The notes under the pieces are model-generated. The model was not told the origin of the DNA. It saw nothing but the letters and a program-made list of their open reading frames with translations, and did no database searches. Below are positions 54,060 through 64,000 of a DNA stretch of 64,000 nucleotides, in pieces. The translations under genes and the position numbers were made by a program. Positions within the stretch are counted from its first letter, which is position 1, and each line of letters starts with the position of its first letter. The stretch comes from Diabrotica undecimpunctata. Lineage: Eukaryota; Arthropoda; Insecta; Coleoptera; Chrysomelidae. The stretch lies in NCBI RefSeq assembly GCF_040954645.1, contig NC_092807.1:1550001-1614000 (forward strand). Reading direction: 5' to 3'.

Positions 54060-55600
54060 TACTGTATATCAAGAAATTTGCTACCAACTATTACCAAGTA
54101 CAGAGAAACCTATCTAAAACTTATCAATCAGCTAAAAATGTACTCTTAAAATCGTCTTGGAAGCTCAAAAAGTGTTGCAAAAGAAACTTGGTCCATAATA
54201 AACGATCTTTGAAATAAAACTAACAAAGCTCAAACATTTTCATTTCCAAACTCTGAAAATCTAAATAAGTACTTCGTTAATGTGAGTAAAAACACATCAA
54301 CTATTTTGCCACAACAAGATCCCATTTTCTATCTCCTCGATGCAAAAAAGGTCTCGAATTCATTCTTTATAAGACCAGTCGATAAATCTGAAATAATCCA
54401 AACATTCAATAGTATTAAAGGCAATTCTTCCTGTACTACTGATAGACTTTATATAAAAATTTTTTCAAATCTCCCAAAAAATGTGATGGAAGTCCTGATC
54501 TTATTAGTTAATTATTCCTTTAAAAAAGGTATATTCCCAGAGTGCCTAAAGACAGCCATTATTATTCCTCTTTATAAGAGTAGTGAAAAATCGAATGCTT
54601 GCAACTATAGACCTATTGCCGTATTACCTGTACTATCAAGAATTATTGAGAGACTTATAAAAGGCCGGCTTATGTCATTTCTCGTTGAAAACAACATTTA
54701 TATCACAAAATCAGTTCGGCTTTTTATATAATACATGCGCCAGTGATGGTATGTTTTCTGTACTACTGGTGATTTACCAAACACTAAACAATAATCTTTA
54801 CAATGCCACTGTTTTTTGTGACTATGCCAAAGCTTTTGATTATGTAAATCACATTTTGATAAAAAACACTTAAGTTCTACGGAATTCGAGGTATTTCTTT
54901 GGATTTATTCCAATCTTACTTGGGGAATAGGAAACAACTGGTTAGGGCAAATAATATTGACTCTAGTCACAAAAGCATTGTATGCAAAGTACCACAAGGT
55001 TCAGTATTGGGTCCTCTATTTTTCCTTATCTTTATAGATAACATTATTAATTTAAAAATCGATGGAAAATGTTTTCTTTTTGCTGATAATACCAATATCA
55101 CCTGGTAGACTCTAATATTACAACTCTTCATGCAATTGTAACTACTGATCTACGATCATGGTGGTCCGATTCTAATTTACTCTCTTATAACATCGATAAG
55201 ACAGTAGCATTATCCTATAAAGGAGCTATTCAATCATTGCTTCTTAATAATAGTCCAATCAGTATCATTGATTCTGTAAAATTTTTTGGTATTTTTATAG
55301 ACAGCAACCCTATGATCCTTTCATATGGATTTGTTAAGTAAGAAACCAGCCTCAGTCTGCTATGCAATAAGCATATTCTTTTTTTGTTTGTTCGAGTCTC
55401 ATCTTCGATATTTTTTGGGGTTCTAGTACAGCTGCCCAATCTGATGTTAGTTTTAAATTACAAAAAAGAGAAATACAGTATCTGTTTGGCCTCAGAAGAA
55501 CAACATATTGCAGAAGCTACTTAAAAAATCACAGTATTTTATTGCTTCCCTCTTTATATTATAGCAATTTAATTTGCCTACCACATTGGGTATCACTTAT
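54060..55600 (+). pseudogene. CR1/L2-like (Jockey superfamily) reverse transcriptase
   Basis: 54060-54240: helical linker in broken frame. 54282-54731: STILPQQDPIFYLLDAKKVS, SFFIRPVDKSEI, KGNSSCTTDRLYIKIFSNLP, KGIFPECLKTAIIIPLYKSS and NACNYRPIAVLPVLSRIIER. 54735-54860: FGFLYNTCASDGMF and VFCDYAKAFDYVNH (motif A). 54899-55108: LFQSYLGNRKQLVRANNIDS, KVPQGSVLGPLFFLIFIDNI (motif B) and LFADNTNITW (catalytic FADD changed to FADN). 55110-55600: degraded C-terminus ending with RTTYCRSYLKNHSILLLPSL in a shifted frame. Only a handful of breaks are needed to restore the order of motifs. Distinct from RTE by its VPQGSVLGPLLF box. Confidence 0.85.
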
Positions 55601-56868
55601 GGGGGGTTGAAAGTGGGGACTGGGCAATTACTGGGCTGGAGATAGGGTAAGCAAACAAACCGAAACGTTTGCGAACGGGCACTCTTGTTTTGGTTAAGTA
55701 AGTAAATAAAGGAAGGACTGGAAGGGGTAACTACAAAGAAAAAAATCAAAAAAATACTTACATAGATTTCTTGAGCACAATAGAAGAACACAAGAAGGTT
55801 CCTAAACTATTTGAATTGGACGCCGTTTAAAAGAATCCTCTTGCTGGATAGAAAGAACGGCTTTTCTTTCCTAAAAAATATTAAAGGGTGAAAATCTTTT
55901 TAAAGGAAATAATTCTACAACTCCTGGTTTAGAGAGAAACATTACATATTTATTATTACTTATAACTGTTAACTTTATTTAAAAGAAGACTAATATGACA
56001 ATTAGCTAATTCATAAAACTTATAATTTTATTTATTTATAATTTTTTAGTTTGTCATGAAAGCAATTTTTTTTATCCAGTACCTGGTATCACTGGCTGGT
56101 GTATTTCCTTTAAGAAAGTTTTTGGGATTGTAATTGAATCAAAAACACTGCAAACAACACACAACTGTGTTCCACACAAGCTGCAAATAGTCTGTAGTGA
56201 CCATGAAACATAAAAATCGACAAATCTTGGGAAGTTGGACACTAATTCGGGCTTCGGATTATCCTGAATGACAACAAACTGCAATCTTCAAAACTCGACT
56301 ACTCAATTCCTTCTTAAAACCATGTGGACCTCTTAAATGGTTGGAAACGTCGTCTTACAAATCCCTCAAATAGAGTACAGCATAAACAATCGGTGATTAA
56401 CTCAACAAAAACTGCCAAATAGCAATTTTAAGTCCAAATTCACCTCTCAACTTAAAAAAAATTGCCGGCTCTGAAGAACTTCACTCCGCAAGCTATTTCT
56501 TTCGAATCAAAATTTTAACCTTCACTTAAACTCCACACTGCTACTACACTACACATTTTCTCATGACATAAACGAACAACAAACAACAATAACGAATTTG
56601 AAGAAATTCCGGACTAAACAATGAAACCAAACGCTTTGGCGTTTCATCGTAGAGTCTCATCATAATCACCCTGCATCACTTTCCCACCAACCTAAGTGGA
56701 TATTTATAAGACCCGCAATATTAAGCGGAAAAATGATCAAAAGAATGCAATTAAAATTATTATATACAAAACAGAAATGTTTATATTATCAATCTCAGCA
56801 TTGCAAAAAGATTAAGAACATTTTTCGGTGTTTTAACATATACGAGGGGAAATAGAAATGTTACAAAC
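55601..56868. other. No gene recognised
   Basis: No coding signal recognised. The minus-strand frame at 56072-56284 has scattered cysteines but no known arrangement. Confidence 0.45.
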
Positions 56869-57505
56869 GGCGCAGTATGATTTTGTTGAATGCAATTGCA
56901 GTACAATAATTGTAAACGAATGGGAACACACACGTACCGATTTTGCAGTATGAGTTTTACTTTCAAATCAGAAATCTTCAGATAACGATATACTTTTAGC
57001 GTCGGCAAAGATTGGTTGCTGAAAAGGCATACATACTGTCACGTACATTTATTAAAAGAATTGCGATTATATCCAGATAATTTAAATTCCCTTTTGTAAT
57101 ATGTTCGAAAATTATTCATCTTCTTTTTTACCAACTTTCATTAGTATTCGCTCTGACTTCTTGAAATTTAACAAACAAAATATTCGCAGTATTTTTTCTA
57201 GCGGTTTTATCATGATATGATGTCGATTTTAGTTTCCAAAGACACTTTTGTTCTTTATAAATGTCAAAGAAATCTCTTAAAAACTTCTAGCTGTAAGCCG
57301 TTTTCGAAATTTACCAGCAAAGGATTTTTTTACAGTTGCAACCAACTGTGTTGTACTGCTGAAGACTGACTTGTTTGTCTGCCGTCAAATCGCGACGATT
57401 TGGCCGAATCTTGCAAATACACGATCGATGGATCCAACGTTTTTACCTTGTTTAGGCTCTGTGCCTCTTCAAGGGTGGTATTTATTTATTGGTTAAACGT
57501 GAGTC

Positions 57506-57736
57506 TCATGTTGCCGCTCTCCGAGACAGGGCATGGTTGTAAAGCAGGAGTGCTAGAAGAATTTTTTTATCGCCGTATGGACCAAGCCCGCTCCTAAGTA
57601 CAAGTTCCATGAGAGAAACGGTCCTTATCATATTATTGGCCTTTTGTTTTGTTTGGGTTTTAAACGTGTGGAGGATAGCTGTGGCTATGTCCTCGTCTAG
57701 GATAAGGTATCGTTGTGCAATGAGATTGGGAAACAA
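57506..57736 (-). CDS. Unrecognised short ORF, possible fragment
   Basis: The 76-codon frame includes FPNLIAQRYLILDEDIATAI and LRSGLGPYGDKKILLALLL. It has fairly balanced composition for this AT-rich window and an acidic/hydrophobic pattern that looks protein-like. I recognise no family. It lies inside the inverted-repeat pair at 56869/58352, so it may be a relic of that element's protein. A chance open frame cannot be excluded. Confidence 0.25.
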   Translation of the reverse strand: MFPNLIAQRYLILDEDIATAILHTFKTQTKQKANNMIRTVSLMELVLRSGLGPYGDKKILLALLLYNHALSRRAAT

Positions 57737-57769
57737 ATCTCCCCCTGTCCTTGTGATTTGAATTCGACT

Positions 57770-58060
57770 CTTAATAAGTGTGTGTGGTGCTCACTGTTTG
57801 GTGGTTGGTGTTGTGGATCTGTGGGTTTATAGAGTTGTTGGTATGGTTAGTGTAGTTATTGGTTGTGTGTTGTTGGCTTTTTCTTAGGTGTTTATCTGTT
57901 TATGATTATGAGCTTGGTGGAGGTAAAGTGTGTATGTGGGTAAATGATAAGTATATATCTGGATGATGTGTGGGTAAATGATAAGTGTATATCGGAGTGC
58001 ATGTGAGTGTAGTGTTGTGTGTTTATGTGCGGAGTTGGGTGAAGGTTTGGTTATAGCAAA
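57770..58060. repeat. GT-rich low-complexity tract
   Basis: Strong T/G strand bias (GTTTGGTGGTTGGTGTTGTG, GTTATTGGTTGTGTGTTGTT) with a partial tandem repeat TGTGTGGGTAAATGATAAGT at about 57932 and 57968 (36-bp period). Confidence 0.8.
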
Positions 58061-58365
58061 GAGTTATTATAGCAGGAGGTAGATATGGCGTACCCATACA
58101 GTGTGTTGGACATTTGGTTGAGGTAACGGATAGTGTCACTCCTCTTTTCAGGGAAGACTTTAAAAAGGATCATGGAAGTGAAATGAATTAAGAATTTCGT
58201 GTCCGAGGAAAGGTTATATGAAGGGATTTGTTTAGGTGAGTGAGCGAGTACAGGTTGGATTTGTTTTGAATTTTTGGGTTGTATTTTGCTGTGTGGAATA
58301 CACGATCAAATTACGTTCAATTTTATAGCATTCGACAAAATCGTACTGCGGCGTTGGAACGTGAG

Positions 58366-59662
58366 TCGCGGGCTTTAGGTTTTATTATGTAATTTGCAGT
58401 TCATTTAAATTTTGGAATGGTTTGTTTATTTTGTGATATTGACAATTTATATAAATTTTACTTGTTATTGTTATTTTCTGACTTTTTGTAAGCTTTGTCC
58501 ATAAATATGTACAATTTTCAGTGACAATAAATCATATTTCTATTCTATTCTATAAATTCTAAACTGTTTGCTCCTGTTTTCCTAATTATTTTACATCAAA
58601 AATCACAAGAAACTATTTGTAGAGGACTGAATGGAAAACAAATATTCTACGAATTAATAAACACATTCTAAAATTTTGCAAAAATAATTAATACATTTTC
58701 CAGAGTATTGCTGTGAAAGTTAGGCCATATGTAGTGTAAAATGTGTATAACCGGTTGAGTTCAATACTTTCGAAAATTTTCTAAAAATTCTTACCTAGCA
58801 TTAATATTTTTACAGATGTATAAAATCATTTACATTTACACTGATTATGTAATGTGCATGAACATATTTATTTCTAAATTCTTGTTCTTCATTTCTCTGC
58901 AGATACGACTCTGAGATGAAGTGCCGTCATATCCGCGTCAAAATATTCCGTTTTTACAATTTAACGAGACTAAAAACATCAGTATATAACGACACGGATT
59001 AGAAGTAATCAGGATCACTTTTTTAATCGACTACGTGCCGACATTATAACGGTCAAAGAGGATTAAATACCAGGTGAAGATTATTTTATAGCCTGAATAG
59101 TACTTTTTAGAAGAAATATAATAATAATGATCATCCTGATGCTCCAGGCCTTGGTTTATATCTAGCCCCGTCATTTGTCTACCACTATTAGACCAGTTAG
59201 CGATTTCCGTGGTTTTTGCTCTGACAAGCTTTTTCAATACCAGACGAAGGAGGTTCTAGGCTGTTTGCGGTTCGATAAGAAAAACATTTTTTCAGTATTA
59301 TTTAATACTAGTGATTTTGCCGGTCACCAGGTGACAGGGGATCCAATCAATTGCATCTACAATCATTCCACTTAATTTTTTCTGTCTTCCTCGTATTTAA
59401 GGCTAGGACGACAACAGAATAATATTTTAATCTGTTGTACAACTTTCATAACAAAGTCACTTTTTTATAGTCGCTGACCTTTCTGCGTAAAGTCATTTAA
59501 TGAAATCAATTTATTTGTTGAGAAAGCTCGAGTTTTGTATTATATTTTTTACCGATCACCAAATTCGCAGCCAATTTTTTAGGATCAACAAAATTTTCCA
59601 AAGAATTAAAAATTAATCTTTTAAAATAATAAACTTATTGCATGAAAGGGCCAATCGTTTCA
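58366..59662. other. No gene recognised
   Basis: AT-rich. The open frames at 59031-59237 (minus) and 59175-59375 (plus) overlap head-on without recognised domains. Confidence 0.45.
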
Positions 59663-59707
59663 CCTCCAGATAAATATTGTTCTATCTGACAGATAGTTAT
59701 CTGGAGG
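59663..59707. repeat. Inverted repeat, 11-bp perfect arms
   Basis: CCTCCAGATAA (59663-59673) and TTATCTGGAGG (59697-59707), with an inner shorter inverted pair CTATCTGACAGATAG, giving a longer imperfect hairpin. No associated gene. Confidence 0.85.
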
Positions 59708-59939
59708 ATAGACATTTGTTTATAAAATAAAATTTACCCGTCATTTCACGTCAAATTATATTACAGTTACTTATCTGTAAGATAAATGTGTAAAATTTAT
59801 TTCGGAATACACCAATATTTCATTAATTGTCAAAGAAATCACAATAATCACCATAATGTTTACAATTCATCTTCAAAATTGTCTTAATTTTGATCTCTCG
59901 CTAGGTTATACTCGTATAATGTTGCTATAGATTAGAACA

Positions 59940-61060
59940 GTTGAAACTTTTCAACCTTGCAGCCTCTTCTACTGGTGAAATAGTACTTAAACCTTCTCTT
60001 TCACGAAACGAGATTTTCATTTAATAATTCCATAGTAGGCTTCCACAACTGATGCCCTCATCATCTGATGTAAAACGTTTCCACGCGTGAATTTTTTAGG
60101 TATTCAAAGATATGGAAGTCGCTATGGGCCAAATCTGATAAATACTGTCGATGCTCCAACTCCAATTCGAAGTTTAATTCGATTTAATTCGATTAAATTT
60201 AATTTTAAGCCATTGTCACAATACTGATGTGACACGGTGGATTGTATTAATGAAAAACGATTTTTTTCTTCTGCAAAGCGATTCTTTTTTCGCGAATTTT
60301 TTTCTTCAGCTGACATAACAGGTTACAATAATATTTAGAATTTATTGTTTTATTAATTTGCAAGTACTCCACAAACAAAATTCCTTTTGTATCCCAAAAA
60401 ACTGATGCCAACACCTTCTTGTCGAGTTCTGAACACGAATTCATTTCGGAGCCAAAACCCAATGTTCACAGCACTCTATAGCGTCTTGTTTTGATTCCAG
60501 AATCGTGGTGATAGGTCCAAGTCTCATACATAGTGATGAATCGATGAACAAAATCGACTTAATCCTTTCGAAAGCGCTCTAAATGTTGCTGAGAAAGTGA
60601 CATTCGAATTTACTTTTCTTCCATTGTTAGCGAATGCGACACCCATTGTAAATACAGCTTTCTAAAACCCAATACTCCATTGAAATTATTGCTTACACTA
60701 CCCAATGAGATACATATAGCTTCTACTAAATCTCTTTTAGCCACTCGACGATTTTCGAATACAATATCCTGTATTTTTTCTAGGAATTCTGGTGCGGTTT
60801 TTGGACGTCCTTGATGTGGATCGTCTTCAAGACTTGTACGATCGCGTTTAAATTTAGCAACCCATCTTTCTACTATACTAATTAAAGGCGAAAAGTCCTT
60901 ATACACTTCTAACATGTACTCCTAAATTTCCTTTGATTTTAAACCTTCGAAAATTTGCACGATAATTAATTTTTTCCGTTGTAAAAAAATACTGTGGCAT
61001 GTCGATACTAAATGGCTTGTAAACAAAGAATAAATTAACAGATTACAATGAAACTTTACA
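59940..61060 (-). pseudogene. mariner-like transposase (DD34D type), broken
   Basis: 60915-60610: EVYKDFSPLISIVERWVAKF, KRDRTSLEDDPHQGRPKTAP and FRKLYLQWVSHSLTMEEK, the HTH, the 'SLEDDPRxGRP' linker and the following 'KLSARWVPR' segment of mariner transposase. 60462-60247: SELDKKVLASVFWDTKGILF, VEYLQINKTINSKYYCNLL and KKIREKR. The catalytic 'HQDNAP' region near 60245 is damaged. Downstream, LSDLAHSDFHIFEYLKNS corresponds to 'YSPDLAPSDFHLF' with the last catalytic aspartate retained. Frameshifts and stops inactivate it. Terminal inverted repeats were not identified. Confidence 0.8.
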
Positions 61061-61849
61061 TACGTTCATACAAGAGTGTACTAACACAACAAAAAAAATT
61101 AGACTAGTAGCAGCGCCCTCTCTTATTGAACAGTAAAACTATTTCAACGGTCCTTTTGTGAAAACACTGGATAAACAAAAAGAGATGAATAAAATTCAAA
61201 TTCTTTACATTCCCTTCTCATCTATTACTTATTTGTGACCAAAATCTCCTGTTACATAACGTTACCTTGGAATATGCGGACTAAAATTAATAAATAATTA
61301 CCAATTACTACTTTAGACTGACTTATGATCAAATTTCGTCGAGCGCCAAATTAACCTTTTAATTTATTTCAATACTAGAAGGATTCAAGAGGTTTTTTAT
61401 TGCCGCGAACCAAAATTTATGCACACATTTTAAATATTATAGCTATACCACAAGCATAAATAACGTATATATATAATCGTTGGCAGAAAATTTATTAGGA
61501 AATAGAAAATAATAAGTTTGTATTTTTGGCTTAGTAGAATCGATTGATTATTAGAAGAGAATTTCACTAAATGCCTAAAAAAGTGCCTAAATATGCCGAT
61601 TTGTTGTATTCTTATATTTTTTCTTATACCTGCCTCATAAATATAGCATCGGTGCATGATCATCCTGACCTAAAACCTTGTTGTTTTTCTGCTAGTGTTA
61701 TAATTTCATTCAGTTTATATGTTTACCACTTTGGTTGTTAATTTTAGTATTGTGTTTAATAAATTAATTCTTCTGTCATTTTCCAGGTCTGACTTGCCTC
61801 CCTTTTTGAGATAGGTATTATATATATAAGGTTCTTGAACTCCTAAGTG
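61061..61849. other. No gene recognised
   Basis: AT-rich. The frame at 61430-61663 (minus) is AT-driven and shows no motif. Confidence 0.45.
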
Positions 61850-63330
61850 GAGCATAGAGCTTCAGTGAAAACGCGCCATCGGGTTCTATTTTGCGCTAAG
61901 GCCTTCACCTCATTCCAAGACTTTCCTTGGCCTCTTATCTCGTCCATGATGGATCTTCTCCAAGTTTGTACTGGGCGACCTCTTTTTCTTTTTCCTTATG
62001 GATTCCACTCTAGAGCAGTCTTTGCGATACTGGAACTATTTTTTCGGAGTGTGTGACCGATCCAACCCCACTTTCTGGACTTAATTTCATTTTGTACCCT
62101 CTTTTGTTCGGTCAGGTGTAGCAGATCTTCGTTTCTGATGGTGTTAGGCCAGAATATACGAACAATTCTTCGTAGACATTTGTTAACAAAGACCTGCAGT
62201 TTGTCTGTGAGGGTGTTTGTCACTTTCCAGGTTTCACATCCGTAGAGTAGAACAGACATGACATTTGATTGGAATATTCGGATCTTTGTCCTTGTAGTAT
62301 ACTCGCCAGATCTCCAAACAGGGTTGAGCGTGCTGAAAACTTGTTGGGCTTTTCGTATCCTCATACGAATATCGTTTCTGTACCTCCGTTTTCTGTTATG
62401 ACACTTCCAAGATACGTAAAGTTTTCCACATTTTAAATCTGCATATTGTCGATAATAAATAGCGTGTTGTTCCTTGCATTTATTCTCATGGACTTGGTTT
62501 TACTAATATTGATTTTCAAATCTATTTTATTGGCTTCAGTGGAAAGTGTTTCCAATTGGTAAGCCAGATCTTGGAACCTTTGAGCTAATAGGCAGATATC
62601 GTCCGCGTATTCTAGATCGCTTAGGCGTGTGGTTAACGTCCATTGTATCCCTCTTGTGTCGGAGTCTAGTTTGGAGAGAACATAGTCTATAGCTATGTTA
62701 AAAAGAAACGGAGAAAGCACGCATCCCTGTCTAACTCCAGTAAGTACGTCGAAATCGTCACTATTGATCCCATTGTGTGTCACGCTGCATTTCGCATCAG
62801 TATATAGTGACTTTATAATAGAAATTATTTTTTGCGGGATGTTTCTTAGCTCTAAAACTTTCCATACAGCAGCGTGAGACAAGCTATCAAAGGCACGTTC
62901 AAAATCAACAAAAACCATGTATAGGGGATGTGAGATAGGTATTAAGATGTTTGATCTACATTCTTGAGGAATTTTTTTTTGTTCTATTATTTTTTGGATT
63001 AGTTTGGTCAGATCTGGTCCTCCGTACCTCCGTACTTTTGGAGTTCTTTCGGTATTCTCGACTCTTCTGGTCATTTTCTATTTTTTAATTTCCTTAATGC
63101 TTTCTTCACATCTTCCTCGTCAATAGTTATTTCTTCGTTTGTCGTTGATGTTGGTGGTTCATTATCGTCACCTTTAGCAAATAGGGATCGGAAGTAATCT
63201 GCCCATGTTTTCTTCTGAATGTGTTTCATTTCTATTAGTTCATTCATCTCTTTTCTTTGTCCTCTGATCATTATCCACATTTCTTTTTGTGTTCCGTAGT
63301 AGTGTTCCATCTGTTTGGAGAAGCTTTGTC
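61850..63330 (-). pseudogene. RTE-like LINE, RT to C-terminus
   Basis: 63330-63071: pre-RT segment (KEMNELIEMKHIQKKTWADY, FRSLF, DEEDVKKALRKLKNRK). 63074-62433: an open frame with VFVDFERAFDSLSHAAVWKV (motif A), LRNIPQKIISIIKSLYTDAK, GVRQGCVLSPFLFNIAIDYV (motif B), LSDLEYADDICLLAQRF (intact YADD) and LKINISKTKSMRI. 62364-61996: KAQQVFSTLNPVWRSGEYTT, LLYGCETWKVT, FVNKCLRRIVRIFWPN, GWIGHTLRK and ALEWNP, continuing in the next frame as QGKRKRGRPVQTWRRS. It ends at about 61855. A different lineage from the GAA-tailed copies. Few breaks; moderately young. Confidence 0.85.
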
Positions 63331-64000
63331 TGGAGAAAATACAATATGTAAAATTAACGAAGATGCTACAAAAGCCTGTAGTATTATCTATTATTATATA
63401 AAATAAAACTAAGCATTCCACATATTTCTGTTTGAAGATTTGCAACATTCACTGCACGCCAAAAACATATTGCCAATAGAGAGCTGTTTTTAAAGCTCCC
63501 GTTTTTTACTATCCCCATATATAATATGCTAATATCATATTTTTTTCATAATCCCCAACAATCTTCGATGTTCTAAACGCGAACACCGCTTGAAATCTGC
63601 CTTCCAATGTATTTTCTTTAAAAACGTTCAAAGCGTTCAGTTAAACAGCTTAGACGGTGAACGCACACCGTCTAAAAGATATTAATGAGTAACACTTGAA
63701 AATATTTTAATCACAATCTTATTGGCAACGCGTTAGGATTGTTCGTGATCGCCGTCGTGAGCGCTAAAGCGAAATCACAGTCTAAGCGGCAACAGGTAAT
63801 TTCGAAAGATCAAAGGAGCCGCCGCTGCCTCGGGCGACGGTTCTCACTAATTGGAGAGACTCAGATGGTCAAAGACGCCGATGGAAGGAAATATTGAGCG
63901 GTTTGCAGCTAATTGAGTGACCAACAACTTATTTTATAGATACGAGGGGCACGTCGAATGATCTGTGCTTACGATTTCCTATCGATGCGTGTGGTATTTG
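63331..64000. other. No gene recognised; contains a hairpin
   Basis: GC-richer from 63640 onward, with a perfect 10-bp hairpin TTAGACGGTG-AACGCA-CACCGTCTAA at 63650-63675. No coding sequence recognised. Confidence 0.5.

Larger units (their letters stand above)
56855..58365. mobile_element. Possible DNA transposon bounded by imperfect inverted repeats
   Basis: GGCGCAGTATGATTTTGTTG followed by AATGC (56869-56893) is inverted at 58328-58352 as GCCGCAGTACGATTTTGTCG followed by AATGC (3 mismatches in 25). The match extends weakly outward (GTTACAAAC / GTTCCAAC). The enclosed 1.4 kb holds a minus-strand frame (57736-57506) and a GT-rich tract. No target duplication could be assigned and the protein is not recognised, so this is tentative. 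Confidence 0.35.

Noticed and set aside
63650..63675. Rho-independent-type terminator
   Set aside because: The hairpin has no downstream T tract and the sequence is eukaryotic nuclear DNA, so a bacterial terminator does not apply.
1..64000. CRISPR array, bacterial defence or phage system
   Set aside because: No regularly spaced direct repeats, no operonic coding, and all recognised proteins are eukaryotic transposon proteins or a homeobox-type exon.

Overview
This is AT-rich animal nuclear DNA, most likely from an insect and plausibly a beetle. The assignment rests on the mix of RTE-, Jockey- and Penelope-type retroelements, Tc1/mariner, pogo, piggyBac and hAT transposons, and on one host exon that resembles the ladybird/Lbx homeobox gene. 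Nothing bacterial is present: no operons, no Shine-Dalgarno-spaced genes and no CRISPR array. I found no convincing tRNA or rRNA gene.

Host gene. The only convincing host coding sequence is at 37777-38524 (+). It is a 5' exon with a TATA box about 275 bp upstream, a GC-richer leader, an intact reading frame and a clean GTAAGT donor. Its two conserved blocks (FSIADIL and PLDALFQMTSKTF) fit the N-terminal part of a ladybird/Lbx protein. No homeobox exon is visible in the remaining 25 kb, so most of the right side of the window is probably intron 1.

Left arm, 1-9.8 kb. RTE LINE pieces, two separate halves of piggyBac elements each ending at GGG-TTAA, a hAT (ZBED-like) transposase remnant, an (AT)n tract and a 103-bp tandem duplication.

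Layered zone, 9.8-18 kb. An inverted Penelope-like element (PLE) sits beside a minus-strand RTE (10.88-14.93 kb). Two plus-strand RTE copies have inserted into that RTE, each with a target-site duplication and a GAA-rich tail. Next comes a Tc1/mariner element with both 308-bp terminal inverted repeats, TA target duplications and a decayed DD41D transposase (16006-17990).

Middle, 18-36.6 kb. A Jockey ORF1 (gag) remnant, another piggyBac C-terminus, a PLE GIY-YIG domain, a Tc1 DD34E relic, an RTE carrying a PLE insertion, a pogo-like DDE_1 transposase with a pipsqueak-type HTH, a different RTE with a 15-bp target duplication, CR1-like pieces, and a second nest (an RTE interrupted by an RTE and by PLE DNA).

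Right arm, 38.5-64 kb. Decayed RTE, Jockey and CR1 elements, an IS630/Tc1-like transposase, PLE fragments (RT and GIY-YIG), a 557-bp MITE with TA duplications, a mariner relic and several perfect hairpins.

Nearly all transposon proteins are truncated or broken. The most open are the RT fragments at 13017-14618 and 11373-12488. The most useful points for follow-up are the datable nested insertions, the DD41D element with unusually long inverted repeats, and the PLE terminal repeats, whose fold resembles a degraded hammerhead ribozyme.
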